Shown one piece after another: positions 37,401-51,108 of a DNA stretch of 64,000 nucleotides. The translations under genes were made by a program, and so were the position numbers. Source of the stretch: Tyto alba (lineage: Eukaryota; Chordata; Aves; Strigiformes; Tytonidae); assembly GCF_018691265.1 (NCBI RefSeq), contig NW_024881296.1, positions 10,571,427 through 10,635,426 on the forward strand, in the 5' to 3' direction. The notes under the pieces are model-generated. The model saw only the letters and a program-made list of their open reading frames with translations. It did not search any database and had not been told where the DNA came from. The stretch's first letter is position 1; every line of letters starts with the position of its first letter.

Positions 37401-40400
37401 AATGATGGATGGTTCCTTCTGACAGCAGGGCAGATTTTAAGTGACAAGAATCCTGCCAGGGATACGCTGAGGGTGGAATACATATGATAACAATTTAATA
37501 CGTACAACACACACTGGAAAAGTATATTAATATCACATGGCAGAATTGAATTAGATATTTTAATTAAACCTACATTTTTCTCACTGATAGTGGCTGGCAG
37601 TGGATGTTTTGGGAAATACACAAGCATTTTACTGAAATCATCAGTTTGAACAGAATGATAGTATCCTTTTTCAATATTTCAAACATATTATGAACATGTC
37701 AGCTAAATATTATGGAGAAATAGTATGAAGCTGCTACTGAACGAGGTAATGAGGTGACAGAGCACAGAATATCCTATACCATAACACTTGCCACATATTA
37801 CTGTCCCTGTAAGTCCTGTTCTTTAGGAAGCCTCGTAGAGATAATGTCTGGTCTACATCCCCTTATGCTATTTTCTTAAGACACTTTTTTTCATAACCCT
37901 AGGAAATAAATAGATGTTATCAGGAACCAGGATAACTGAACAACAACAAAATTTGTATCACTATGAAAACATTCACATGTACTGCATGAACTAGAAAGGG
38001 ACCAGGATTTGGCCAAAACAAGTGGAATCTATGATTTGTTGGGAATCTAGGAATATTTCCGCCTTTTTTTAAGTGAAATGTACCAGTTTGAATAGCACCA
38101 GCTTGTTTTTATTGCGTAATTTGACTCTGTGGATTGAATTATTTTTGCCAAGTTTTGTCAATCTGCCTGGCCTGTTTTATACAATTTATGCACAGTTAAT
38201 ACATCATTCATCAACTCCATGTAAATGATGGGATTTTTTTTCCTCCTCTCTGCTTCTAAAGTCACACAATAATGACTGCCCAGTTCTGACTAAATTATCC
38301 AGCTAAACTTTGAGATATATATCTGTATTAAGTAATATAGCATTTTGTTTCTTCATTCCTTCAGTTTCTTCTTTTTTTGTTATTAGTTAATAACAGGTCT
38401 TTGTTGGATGTGAGTGGATTCACTATGAAGAGTCTTCTTTTAAAGAACAAAATGATCCCAAATACTGTGTGTTATGCAGTGAAGACGTTGTATATCTAGA
38501 GAGAATAATTACACACAGTGAATTTAAGAAAAAAATAAATTAAAATTTGTCATTTCCTCTTTTTGGAGAGGCTAGGAATTTCTCAAATTTGAGCTAGCTA
38601 TGTGCCTTTCCCCATAGGTACAAATATATGGTTCACACCGGTAAGAGAACCAAACTACCAAATAAGATACATCTCAAGAGGAAATCTGGCATCTGAACAG
38701 CTCTGTCAGAAGAGCTAGGAGCAGGGCATGTCGTCCTCCTGCTCGGGGCCAGGGGCCCGGGGGAGCCTGAGGCCAGGTGGCCACAGTTCTGCTGCCCTGA
38801 CTTCCACCAGGACCACTCGCTGCTCACCCAACCCGCCTGCTGCCGCTGGGGAGGCTGAGCTGCAGCCTGGGTTAGTGCCTACGACTGTCCTTTCTCAGAA
38901 AGCAGCTAGTCTTTATCAATATTCAAGCAAACTATTTAAGGAGTTGCTTGGTGATGGGATAGAATTATTGCCAGAGTATTAAACATCAAAGGGTGAGGTG
39001 CTCCAGGTAGCTATACCTAACAACTAGTAAATATTCAATTTATAGATAATGAGATGTCTTACTATTCATATAAATGCATAGTGAATGCACAAGCCTAAGT
39101 GCACCAGCAAATCATTTTGATATTAATAATACACAAAACATGCTATATATTTTAATTCATGTTAAATTATAGAGGGACAAGAAGGAATTGGTCTATACAG
39201 AGCACAAAGCAGTCAAGGCAATGCAGGAACTTTTATTATTTTACATGGCCTGCAGGTGCCATGAGTGCTTGACACTGCATTTGGAAAAGCATCGTCCTTT
39301 CTCCAACGGATGTATTTGATTACAACCAGGTATTTATAAAGAATCCAGCTTCAAAGTACTTGAGGATCTTCAGCAAGTTAAAAATGACAGTACTGCTGTG
39401 TATACTTATCTCTCTCTTCATGCCATGCTATATAGGATCTGCATAATCTACTTTTCTATATATGGCAACAAGCCTGGATAGGAATAAGGAGAAATTTGCA
39501 CGCTAAAGAAACAAGATTAGACTGCTAAAATCAGACTAGAAAAAGAAGGCAAGACCCCCCCCCCCCCCCCAAATATTTTTCTTCTAGACCTAGATCTGTA
39601 TTTTCATTGCCAACCTTATGAGTCTTCTTGTTGAGAAGGGGGTGTGTGTGATAGACGGGTACAGATCATACTACCGAATCCTAGTAAGCCAACTTACATA
39701 ATTAGAAAAAAACAGACAAACTTCTGAATATAAATACACTTCTTCAAGTCTGCTTTCAGTACCATCATTGTCTGCTTAAATGTGATATAAAAAGACAGAC
39801 TTAGTGCCATTCCCTCTAACCATTGGGAAATTCAGAAACAAGCTTCTGGAGCTCAGTGTTCAGAGATAAAGGTTAGGACTTCTGAGGTGCTATGTGTGGA
39901 TAACACATAGCGGCAATATTACTTCATCTGATGAAGTACTATGTACTTGAAGTACTACATACTTCATTCAGGTGCCCTGAATGTGAAAAAAATGCACTGC
40001 AGATGAGCGGAACTTCACAGTGTAGCTATGGCAAGGTGCCTCCTCATTTTCACAAGTAATATACTTTTCTAAATCTAGGGTCTGTTGGAGTGGAACAACC
40101 TGAAACTGGAGCAGCCGGGTTGGGAGGAAAAGTGGCATGAGGAAAAGTCTGGTGACAGAAGGATTTGACAATTACAAAGTTACATTGAAAGAAGAGATGG
40201 AGCAGCAATAGGTAAAAGGGAGGTAAAAGGGGCAGCATACTACCTAGAAAAATTATGTGTGAAATAGAAGGGAATATTGGAAGTCTCTGATCTATCACGC
40301 CACTCTCCTCTGAATGTTCATTGCACTGGTGCAAAGAATATTTTTAGGACTTTAAATAATTTCAGTTTTGCTTATGCATTTTTTCACATTCTGGTTAAGT

Positions 40401-43400
40401 AACAAAGTTTTATTCAAGCAAACATCTGTGGATGCCACACTTCAATCTGAATGTGCAACTGTTTGCACTGGATGTGTTAGATGACTCATCCACTCAGGTA
40501 GTGTAAGCAATGCCATATAACCATTGCAATAAGAATATTAAATATAACATATACAAATGGTCTCAAGTATATTTACAGTAAATTATTTTAGTGAAAATAT
40601 AGCTGAATGGCTCTAAATACTGACCAAATCTGATGAGCTTTTGATATGAAGTGGACATTGAATAACTATGGAAAGAAACAGTCCTAGAGTAAACTGTTTT
40701 CTATAATTGTTTTTTGCAGCATAAACTCTTCTTCAGCTCTTTGAACATATATGTAAGTTTGGATCACAACTTACATCTCTACTACACACACACATAAAAA
40801 AGTGACACAACATATTTTTTATCTATAAGAACCTAAGAACATTGTTTAAAATAACCAATTATCAGAATTTATCTGAAGTTTAGCTCGGGATTTTCTTTGG
40901 GTATGAGACCATTGTACCAACTTTCACATGTATACTTAAAAAGAGAAGACATGAGGCATAAGGCTTGAAATTAAGTACCTTACTTTTCATTAACTTATTG
41001 CTTACCAAGGCCCAAGAGGAATCTGATGAATCTTGCTAATTCTGGCCTCAAATCCATAGTTCTAGTTAAGCAGAGGATGATCTTTTTTACAAGATAAACC
41101 CATCTAGATTTGGAAGTTTGCAGCGAGAGAGAATATCATAAGTCACTCCCTGCCTATTCAGTTCTCATACCCCTTACTTCTAATCTGAATATTTCAAAAC
41201 ACAGCTTTCTGATACTGGATCTTGTTATGCCTTTGTCTTCTGGATTAAAGAGTTCTCAAAGCATTCCTGAAGCAGTTTCCTGAACACTTTCCAATTTTTA
41301 AAAATCCTTTTGAAGGTGTGGATACTGGGGCTGGACACGGTATTCCAGCTGACAGTTAAGTTTCATTACCTTGAAATAAGGATTAACTGGGAAGTCAAAA
41401 CTACATAACTCAGTGTAGTGACATTTCACATTTGGTGACCTGGGTTTAAATTTGTGTTTGGTCAGCAATGGAAATTCTTTTGCCAATCTTATCTTGGCCC
41501 CTTCTGACGTTTTACCACACCAAAAGGGAATCGCTTTCATTGGCATGATTTTCTTTCCCAACTAAGGACAGGCCTAGCGCTGGGGTGGCTGACTAACAGG
41601 TTTGAACGGCAAGGACACATGGACAGAGCTGTGTCTGTCCCAGGCGCAAGCTGTTGGCTCCCGTGCTCCCAGGCACAAACATGCTCTGAACAAATGCTGT
41701 GTGTACACAAACCACAGCCGCTCACTTTCCCTGGCTCTGACCTTGGGCACAGCCTGCACAGCCCCGAGAAAGACCATTTCTCCCCTTCGCTTGGTGGTCC
41801 TGCGTGAACAACAGAGAAGGAAGCAATTTTCTTTACAGCCTTAGAATGAGATGATATTTCACAGCTGCAAAATTATATAAAGACTTGAGGCTTGCAAGCT
41901 GAGCAACAGGAAGCAACCCAATTTTAAAACTGCTTTTGCACTATAGAATATTGCCAAGCAATATGCAATGTAGAGAGTGAGATGTTTCCAAATGCTTTTA
42001 CTTCAATAAGTTAGAAAACCTATGACCACATACCAAGTATTTAGGCAGTGATGCCTTCCAGACTATGAAGAGGTAGAAAGGTAGGTCAGGACTGAAAGAG
42101 ACAAAGAAACCCTATCTTGAAATAAATGTAGTTGGTGCAAATTAGTATAATGTAGTTGTGCCTATAGGGGGGTTAGACTCATTAATATTTAAATACATAT
42201 GCATTAACATATGCATAGCTATATTCCTGATAGAGAGCTTTTTAACTGACATAACATTTTTTCACTAGATGCCAAAGTTAAGACATAGCTATTGAGATTC
42301 ATCTGACCTAACTTTAGCTTCTAAAAAATTAGTTATCTACTTTTAATTAGTCACCTAAGTCCCCTTTTATGACTGGCAGAGAGAGAAAAATATCTCTAGA
42401 GAGTTACTGATGCCATGGTCTTACACATGTCTTCAGAATAATTGATTTGCCATGTGAAAGTGCTTCTTTCTCTCCACTGAGTACCAAAAAAGCTAGAGAA
42501 CACCTTTCTATTCGATGCCTAATTTTTAGGAAACTTAGTTAGTTGTGGTGGATCCCCTCTCCCATGAAAATTAGAAATGGATATGGATATGAATGGCTAC
42601 ACTCAAAATGTTTAATCAAAGCAACAAGTAATCATCAGCTCCCTCACAGCACATTTTTACTACAGTGGTGCCCAGTTTTGTGAAGAAAATAGGATGAGGA
42701 ATTGACAAGTATGAGAGCCCTGAAAGGAAATCTGTGTTAATTGCAAGAGCTATTGATGTACCTGATGTCCAGAAGATGTGATACGAAACTAAAACTCCAG
42801 CAGGGATAGCAAGGGAGAGGGAGTTAATACAATCCTAGACTTATTAGTGAAGAAGGGTAAAGGAACTCTTAATGTCTTATGTCAAAAAGCCCTGTAGCAC
42901 GTAGGATAGCCTAGCCAAATTCCTGTTCGTAAAGTTATGGTATGCCAGCTCCATCCAGCTTACAGTTTCAATAAGAAAAATAATTTGGTTGCTCAGTGCT
43001 TCATGCCCTTTGGTAGCAGAAGACATATGTCTCACCTAAATACCTTATAAATTCTGACATGGTACTTTTGAACTGAGAAAAGTAAATGAAATACTAGTCA
43101 AAATCAGAGTTAACAGTGGGGCTGGGCATGTTGCTTTGGCAAGATACTACCGTGGAAGAGAGAGGGGGAAAAAAATTAAACTCTGTCTATGCCAGAGGTC
43201 TAACCTGGATGTTTCCACTGCTTTACAGAAGAGCTGGGATGTGGGAAGTTGTCACGGTCTTGGGCTGGAAGCAGCCCAGCTGGGCTCAGTTTCCCTGTCC
43301 CCCTGGAAGCATCAGAAGCATCAAGCCTGAACTGCTAATGCTTTCCCTTGGCTCTTTCTTCATCCCTCTTATGTTCCTGCCTACTCTTCCTCTCCTGTTT

Positions 43401-44255
43401 GTGACAAGAATGCCTGGCTCTCTCCCCACTCCACTAGCCTTGGAGTGGCAAAAATCAGCTTTGCTCACACTGCTGAGAGCTCACAAGCCATCTCTGGTCA
43501 TTAAACCCTGACAGTCTTGAAGTGTGCATGGAGAGGTAAGCATTTGGCATGGGGAGCTCTGTACAAGAGGTTGAAATCTTGCATGCAGAAACATTGGATT
43601 TATTTCAAATTTATGTACTCTGTGCTGAAATGGCAAAATTTTTTTGCTGTCCAGATGACCTGAAATTTCCACTAATCAGTTTTAAAATCTCAAAGAAAAT
43701 GGTGTTTGGAGACAAAAATCAATTAACATAAAATACATTTATAATTTCTTGGTTTATTATAAATTGTAATTTCATTGCTTTCTAATAAAAAAATACAAAA
43801 ATACCATAACAGAACATTTAAAGTAGATAGATCATTCTGTTTCAAAGTTTCTATTTTTTCCCCAATCTGTTCAAAACTTCCTGGAGAAAATACAAGATTA
43901 TTCTTCAAGCAGAAACATTCCTCAACAACATTTTATTTTAAAAAGCTCTTAATGAGATGTATTTGGATTTCTGACCAGCTATTGCCTTAAATCATTTCAT
44001 CACTGAAAACAGTAAAAAGGAGTCTCGCTTGGTGGAAAAGAAATAACATCCAAGCAGCCTCAGCTGGAAGAGTATTAGTGGTGGCAGAGATCTGCAAGGC
44101 TTTCGATTGGTTAGAAGAAGATCTTCAAAGTTTGTGAAGTAGAAATGTTTCCTGCTTCAGAAAGAATAAATGTAAAAAATAGCTTATAATTCAGATTCAA
44201 GGAAGAGTATGAATGAATTGCTTATTTTCTTGCCAAACAAGATGTGACAGCAGAT
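31480..44255. other. non-coding stretch
   Basis: No recognised gene. It has T-rich runs (32337-32355, 33601-33618), a short GGAC/GGAT-type repeat at 32881-32908, a poly(C) run near 39556-39570, and a cluster of small hairpins at 39889-39966. Coding-looking minus-strand frames at 34907-34544 and 37364-37161 are discussed as findings. The 131-codon plus frame at 43116-43511 starts at GTG and has no recognisable domain. Confidence 0.5.
39556..39570. repeat. poly(C) run
   Basis: About 15 consecutive C in AT-rich DNA. Confidence 0.8.
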
Positions 44256-44261
44256 AAGGGT

Positions 44262-44460
44262 TCTCAAGACTGGAGTAGGTACCAAGAGGGTGGTCAAACA
44301 CTGGCACAGGCTTCCTGGAGAGGTGGTCAATGCCCCAAGCCTGTCAGTGTTTAAGAGGCAATCTGACAACACCCTTAACAACATGCTTAACTTTTTGTCA
44401 GCCCTGAATTGCTCAGGCAGTCCGACTAGGTGATCGCTGTAGGTGCCTTCCAACTGAAAT
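44262..44460 (+). mobile_element. CR1 LINE fragment, 3' end, with TATTC tail
   Basis: Plus-orientation CR1 3' end of a subfamily whose near-terminal text includes 'ggtggtcaatgccccaagcc' (near 44322), 'gcaatctgacaacaccctta' (near 44359), 'caggcagtccgactaggtga' and 'ggtgccttccaactgaaat' at the end. Immediately after the last block it runs into a pure TATTC array, which appears to be the expanded CR1 tail. It is 5'-truncated with no coding capacity. Confidence 0.92.
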
Positions 44461-44605
44461 TATTCTATTCTATTCTATTCTATTCTATTCTATTCTATTC
44501 TATTCTATTCTATTCTATTCTATTCTATTCTATTCTATTCTATTCTATTCTATTCTATTCTATTCTATTCTATTCTATTCTATTCTATTCTATTCTATTC
44601 TATTC
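44461..44605 (+). repeat. (TATTC)29 pentanucleotide array
   Basis: Twenty-nine uninterrupted TATTC units (equivalent to ATTCT), 145 bp, directly joined to the CR1 3' end. The plus-frame translation gives a repeated Phe-Tyr-Ser-Ile-Leu pattern, which is an artefact. High purity suggests recent expansion and likely length polymorphism. Confidence 0.97.
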
Positions 44606-46328
44606 TAGTGAACTAAGCGAAACAGTGCATAAAGCACCTTTGGACTTTCTTTCAGGGGATTCAGCAATTTTCCATATATGCAGAATTGTCACAATTACAG
44701 AAACAACAGTGTAAGGAACTTTATATGTGTATGCTCACCATACAAGCTGCACTGTACTATTCAAAATACACATCTGTATGCAGTAGATTTTCAGAAGCTG
44801 AAACTGTTATCTTACTGTCTGCTGCCATTTAAGGCAATGGTAAAACGCCCCTAGTTGGAAACAGAAATGGGGCATTGCTGAGCACATCTGGGAACACCAC
44901 CTGTGCTGTGAAAACAGTGTGATAATTTGCCGCACCCCAAGAGGAAATACTTTGTGATTCTCCCATGTATTATTAGTATGTTATTAGCTGAGCAGAGGAT
45001 GGGAGTTTAGATGCCCCCACAGACAAGTGTGAAAGGCATGCTAACAGAGTGAAAGAGGGATGAACTATAGATAAACTCTTTTAAGGATGCTGGCACCATC
45101 AGATATTAATGATCTACCTTAGATACCTAAAGATAGAACCTGTGTACCTGCACAGTCACAGCACGGCGGCTCTCTCCATAGTTTAGTCTCCTTATTTACT
45201 CATCTGAATTGAGTGCTGGAAGACAAAGGTACACCAGTCTTTTAAGAATTTTACTTCAGTTCTCCAATGTACAAATGAAAGTCCACGTGTCATGAATCCT
45301 TTGAGTGAACTTACAAATCGGTGAGGCATACTGAAATAAGCAGGGCTCTTTCACTCCATCTAGAGCCAGACAGGCTTGGTTTTCAGCTTAATAGACTAAT
45401 TTCAGGAAAAAAAAAAAACTGTAGAGGAAATGAATGTGTTTTCCATCGCAAGTCTAATTAAACCTACATTTTGGCTTTACTCCATCTAGTGGCAACGAGG
45501 CAGAAATTCTCCTCCCTCCTTCCACACAGAAGCAACAACGCATGGGGCCATGGCTGAAAGCTCATGTTGGATGTGCTTGGCGTTGTTTGGGCACCTTTGT
45601 GGTCAGTGAAGATCAGAAGTTGTTGATGAATGGACTGATGTGTTCACCACTGACACGACCCGGTTCCCATTCCAGCTCACAACCCTTGGTACAGGAGCTG
45701 TTACAGAGGAGGCAAGAGGGCAAAGCACTTGATGTGGACGGAAGCAAAGGTCCGCTGAATGCGCGTAAACAAAGGGTGTTACGTTAGAAAGGTTTGAGAG
45801 AAATGCATTCGTAGCTTCGGCTAAAGATTTCTTAGGCAATAGAAATCTAACAGGGAAGAGACAGATTAATTCATAGTCAAATATGTCGTAGAATCCTCAG
45901 TCAAAAATCTTGGATCAAACTTTGCTTTTCTGGTGTACTGGAACCAGACTGGTTCTGTACAAAGTCTCCTAGGTACTCATGTTGCAGTCCTTGCTTTAAA
46001 TGACTTTTTCTCTGAGGCTTTACCTGAGCTTGCAATCCTTGAGCTTCCATGTGAGTTTCCAAATAGGACAGAAATCACAGGAAGGTAAAGCACATCTCTG
46101 GCTGCATTCAGATCCATGCTCAGAAGCAAAGGATCCTCTATGGGCATATTAGTTCTCACACTAACTTTCTCTAATACAGGGTTGGATTTTATGTTGGATT
46201 TAGATACATTAAATTGTCTGCACAAAATGTAGCCAAATCCAACGCAAATGCAACACCTGGATTTTAGGAATGTTCAAATACCAATGGGACCTGTAAGCTT
46301 TAAATAAAGTTTAAAAATTGTTTATGTA

Positions 46329-46348
46329 TGTGTGTGCATGCACACACA
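46329..46348. repeat. 20-bp perfect palindrome in TG/CA repeat
   Basis: A perfect palindrome centred on GCATGC, formed where a TG run meets a CA run. It is followed by CA, TA and GTATAT simple sequence to about 46400. Alternating purine-pyrimidine makes it a Z-DNA or cruciform candidate. Confidence 0.85.
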
Positions 46349-47537
46349 CAGACACACACATATATACACACTATGTATATTACCATCCATATATATACAT
46401 AATGTAGCGGCTTCTTAGAGATCTTAGCAAAGGATCTGGATCTCATTCTGCTCTATTTTGTATAATGGGAAATTAAAAAGCAGTCCTGAGATTTTGGATG
46501 AAGGCAGATATAGGAAGTCATCTTATATGACCCCTCTATCAATCAGGGTAATAAAAAACCTCTAAATATAGTGAGCGAATTTTATATAAAACATCACTGA
46601 ATCATGCCTCTGTTTTCATTCAAATCATATAGTAATTAGTAAGTGATGATCTAGTTTAGAAGAAAGAACATATTGTTTTTGTACACTGTGCTTTGTGTAC
46701 TGTTTGGGCTAAATTAAGACAAATAACCAAGACAATATTTTGCTTTGATATCAGTAAATATTGGCATCAAGAAACCATTGCCCCATTATTTTTAATGGGA
46801 AGAATTCAGTCTAAACCTTTTTTTCATCAAGTTAAGGAGGTGATGTCATATAGCAAATGCTGGATATTCAAAATAAATCACTAACAAGTCATTTTGGCCA
46901 AGCAGTATGTGTATCAGATATGCAATTGAACATGTCTGGAAGAAAATGCATTATTGTCATAAGACTTAGGAGTCAGACCCTGATGAGTTTGTATATCTTG
47001 CGAACAGTTACACAAGTAACCAGACATTTCCTGCACAACTCAACATTTTTCAGGGAATGTCCTAGGCTTTATAGCAAATAACCCTGGGTCACACACTTAG
47101 ACCCTGATTCAGCACCCACTGTTGAGTGTTTCTCTCTCTTCCTGCAGAGCCTCGCACGACACGCTTGTCAAATGTGCGTTGCAAAGTCCATTGCAACATC
47201 CCAAGTGAGCCCGTGACTGAGCATTATGCATTAGTGTGTTCCGGAGCTGCGCTCCTGGGGACACGGCACCAGCTAATAACTACAGGCCACCTTCTGTACT
47301 CCCCTCGGTCTCTGATCCTGAGCGTCCCGAATGATTTAGAGCCCAGGGAGGTGGACCCCCTCCATCACCCAGAGGCAGCTCTGGTGCCCCGCGCTCGTTC
47401 CCTCCATTGCAGGCTCCTGCCCTGCGTGGGGATCACTGCGGCCCCACTCCCATGGCCATCGGGGCTGTTCTGTCCGCTGCTGGGCTTCAGTCTGCACATA
47501 GCAGGTCATAGATGTATAGGTGTCTGGCTATAGGTGC

Positions 47538-47618
47538 CTGGCTATGAGGCAGATATCCTGGAGGATGAGTTAAGCTCCCCGTGGGGAGCCTGGGGGAGAT
47601 TTAATGCCTCATAGCCAG
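47538..47618. repeat. nested inverted repeat
   Basis: Outer 14-bp perfect arms (CTGGCTATGAGGCA at 47538-47551 and its complement at 47605-47618) enclose an inner perfect palindrome GCTCCCC-GT-GGGGAGC at 47574-47589. A partial direct copy of the left arm (GTCTGGCTATAG) lies just upstream at 47522. Function unknown. Confidence 0.8.
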
Positions 47619-48104
47619 CGTGTGATATCCAAAGGTTCTGAGAGTAATTACGAAAGCTCCTGTTATTTTGATCTGCCGTAAATTCTAAGAGGTTTTATCG
47701 GGGGGACGTACCTAAAAATAAGCTCATTACTCTTTCTCACAAATGACCTATGATTTTTCCCCCCTAATTTCACTACCTAGTCATATGAATTGACAGAAAA
47801 CAGAGCATCAGTGGACAAATTAGACCTTTCTCTGATGACAACATAGCAGATCTCCTTCCAGAAGAGGAGCTATGCCAGTATAAGCTTGGTTTATGTAAGA
47901 CTCAACTTTTGCAGTAGGGTTACTGTGAATCTACCCTGCAAAAATCAGAGCAGATGTGTAGTGTCTGTATGGAAATAGGAACTTTCCTTTCTAATCGACC
48001 CTGCAGTGATACCTCAGGCACAGATTAGACCCCAGGCAGGGCATTTCTCATGATATAAAGTCTGGAGGTGGATGAATATTTTCACAATCAAAGTGGGACT
48101 GGGG

Positions 48105-48148
48105 AAAAAAAAAAAAGAAAAAAAAAAAAAAAGAAAAAGAAAAAAAAA
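48105..48148. repeat. A-rich simple repeat
   Basis: Runs of A broken by single G residues, about 44 bp. Confidence 0.85.
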
Positions 48149-51023
48149 GCTGTCATGTCTCCAGGAAGCTCTGTTTTTCATTTCACCTGAACTGTTTAGA
48201 ATTTTTACAACTGAAAATTGCTTCTTTCCATCTGTGAAGCATTTGCTTCTTGGAAAAGATGCACAAAGCCAAGACATGAAAGACATTTGAAATAAATAAA
48301 TAAACTAATGCATTCTTTGGAGAATCCATGCTGTTTCTCTACTGCTCCCCATTTTCTTGTGAAGACCTCTTCACAGATGGAGGGCAGCCGTGGTCTCCAT
48401 AGCAGTAACAAGGGATGGAAAATAATTCCAGTAAGTAAATTACAGTAGCTCATATGCCTGCAGTCTTAATAAATTCTGTTTCTAAAGTGTGAGACACAAA
48501 CTAGTTTAGTGGGGGGGAGGGCATCTTTCATATATATGCATTCATAAATGTTATCAATTCCAAATAATTGTTCACCTAATATAGCTGTGGATAGGACTCC
48601 CTGATCTAAACACTTTGGGCAGGAATGGCATGGAGGATGTCAAGTAGGGCTGCAGCACCCACTTCAGAGATGATTCAGGTCTGTACTCCTGCTGACACTA
48701 AGGTAGCTGAAGACTGACTATTTTATACGGCTGGGGGGATACAGAGATATAACAACACATTTCTCTTGTCTCTCTTTAACCTCCCAGAGTTTACAGGTAT
48801 CCAATAACAAGAATAAAATCGCAATGGTGGCTTATAGTCAGCTTCAGACCTCCTCCCCCTGCTCTGTGACTACTATCAGCATCCTTCTTTGAAAGGCATT
48901 ACACAAAAACTTACACGGAGACATTTCTGAACTGAAATTGTGTCAGGTAATTGAGGAATTTTCCACTGCCCTTTGATCTTAAATGATTGCAGTAAAGCAG
49001 AGAGAAGGATCTGCAAGCAAGGACAGCAGCGAGGGCAGCTACTTGCTCCAAAAGAATCGAAGCCTTTGTATCAAAGGCCGCTGGCTCATGCTGGCTGCAA
49101 GCCTTACCCTAAATTTTTCTCCCTGGAAAGGAGTTACCAACTGTCCTTCCACATGCTCCTGGTTGTGACAAAGATTGGTCAGTGACAGCTATCAAATTCT
49201 GTCTGCCCAGACACAGGGATCTCTGTGGGCTAAGGGTTTTGCTGGATTTAGATTCAGAAAGCAAATGTTGCATTAGCGGGCAATAGAAACAGTTCTCGGG
49301 CTCTCCTCTCTTAAAGTGATTAATTATTCAGTGGGACTAAAATGATTAATTATTTAATGGGACTTTTCTTAATTGTTGCTTAGCAGCTCTGAAATAGTGG
49401 TAGGAGTTATTTTGGAAAATTGCACACCGTTCTACTAACTGTCAGGTATGTTGATTTGCAGCTAGATGGTGGCACCAGCCTCCATGGTCCACCAAATTGG
49501 AGATCACATTTCCTTCATGATTTGTATTGCTGGGGCTATGGTTGGGTTGTATTTGAAGAATGCAGGATCAGAGCCAGGTCTGGTAAGGACCTGAAGAATC
49601 CGCTTGTTACTCAGTTTGAAAGCTTGGCTGATCATGAAGAGTGCAGAGATTTGCTCCCTCCTCTGTAACTACTCTGGAAAACAGAAAGCATGGGCTCCAA
49701 TCTTCTTTTGAAGCTCATACACTGCAGTTAAAAAAGACTCAAGAGAAAATCTGTTGTTCTAGAATTTTTTCCTCATCTCACAGGAATTTTGGATATACAA
49801 ACTACCCAGCTTAGAGCAAAAAAAGGAGAAAAACCATAAAGGCCATGCATTTGATCCCAGGCCCAGCTAAGCGGTATGCTGTAGATGAGTTTGCAAACCT
49901 CAACTCTATCACTCTGCAATAGTCAGAGCTATCAGGCTCGCCTTAATGTGTTACACAAAAGGGCTGCAGCACACAAAGCCTGGAACACATCAGTTTACAG
50001 ATCCCAAGAGGGTCCTGTGGAGTCTATTACTTTGATGAAGTGGTATTTAAAATTGCATTACCCAGCAGTTGTTTAACCCTCCAGATGTTGCCCCTGTGGA
50101 GTGTTTAATATGACGTGAAGCGCTGGTAGGCTAGGCCATAACCTCATGTCATCTTTTCAGCAGGTCACATCAGGTCTTACTATCTTCTACTAAATCAATA
50201 CAGAATGACCTGACATGGCAATTTCCCTCCTCTGCTGTTCTTTTTTTCCAATAGTGGGTAGAAAAAAAACAGAAGGAAAACAAACACACAAACAAAACAA
50301 TCCAAAAGAATAGGAGAAAGGAAGGAGATCTGAAATCAAACAAACTCTAAGAAACTTTTGTTCGGCTTGGTTTGTATTTTTTCCCGGTTTGCTCCAACAG
50401 CCCGGATAAAGCAGCCTGGTGCTGCCATCTGCTGTTTCTCCTGCTTTTGACGTTGCCCACCTTTTTGAACTCCAGCAAAGAGCAAGTAGAAAGAAATCAG
50501 CATAATGAATAAATAAACACTAATTCTAAAGGGAAATAGGCAGAGATCCTATAACAAAAAAATCCCACTTAACCTATAATTTCTGGCAGCGTTTTTGAAT
50601 CTTTGAACAACACATTAATAGTAATTCCTATGGTTACCAAAAAGACAAGCCATATCTGTGAGTTAATTTTTTCTCCTTATGTTCAAGTCAACTTTTAGAA
50701 ACACTTAGTCAGAAATCTCATATGGCTTACAGGTCAAGGACCTAGTGCTCCACAGTGTTTTCATGGTTTAGATATTTGGTGCCACAGGTATTTGTTTTAC
50801 AGAGCTGGTTTCCAAAGTCAATTAAAACCAGTGGACAGACTTGCTTTGATTAGCAATGCAGGGCGTTTTCTAGATCAGCTCTGCAGAGAGAAAACTTTCT
50901 GTCTGAAGGCTGGACGCTCTCTAAAGACTGTCTGGGGCTGCAGACCGGTGCGTCAGCAGCTTTTAAGAATGTGAATCAAGTCCCTGTGTTCACCAGAAGG
51001 AACTCAGCTGGCATTTGACTCAC

Positions 51024-51108
51024 CTTGTCACCCACTGCTGCGCTGCCTGGTACCTGGCCGGGCTGTGGCTCTGCCAGCGTCTGCATTAGCACAGTCCTGC
51101 CAGGTTTT
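51024..51108 (-). other. candidate internal exon C (minus strand)
   Basis: An 85-nt segment with the best splice borders I found. It is preceded by a long pyrimidine tract (TCTCTCCCTCCAATCCAG) and followed by the donor AAG|GTGAGT. It is more GC-rich than its flanks. Two frames have stops; the third is fully open as one base plus 28 codons (KPGRTVLMQTLAEPQPGQ and onward), ending on a complete codon. The upstream candidate exon (51958-52007) ends with two leftover bases in its own open frame, so the two join in frame. No known domain is recognised. It may be an unannotated coding exon or a lncRNA exon. Confidence 0.35.

Noticed and set aside
43116..43511. 131-residue plus-strand frame
   Set aside because: Starts at GTG rather than ATG, has no recognisable domain, and frames of this length are expected occasionally in 64 kb. 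The GAG|GTAAGC at 43534 lies beyond its stop.
44430..44714. 94-residue frame with a repeating Phe-Tyr-Ser-Ile-Leu motif
   Set aside because: It is a translation of the TATTC microsatellite.
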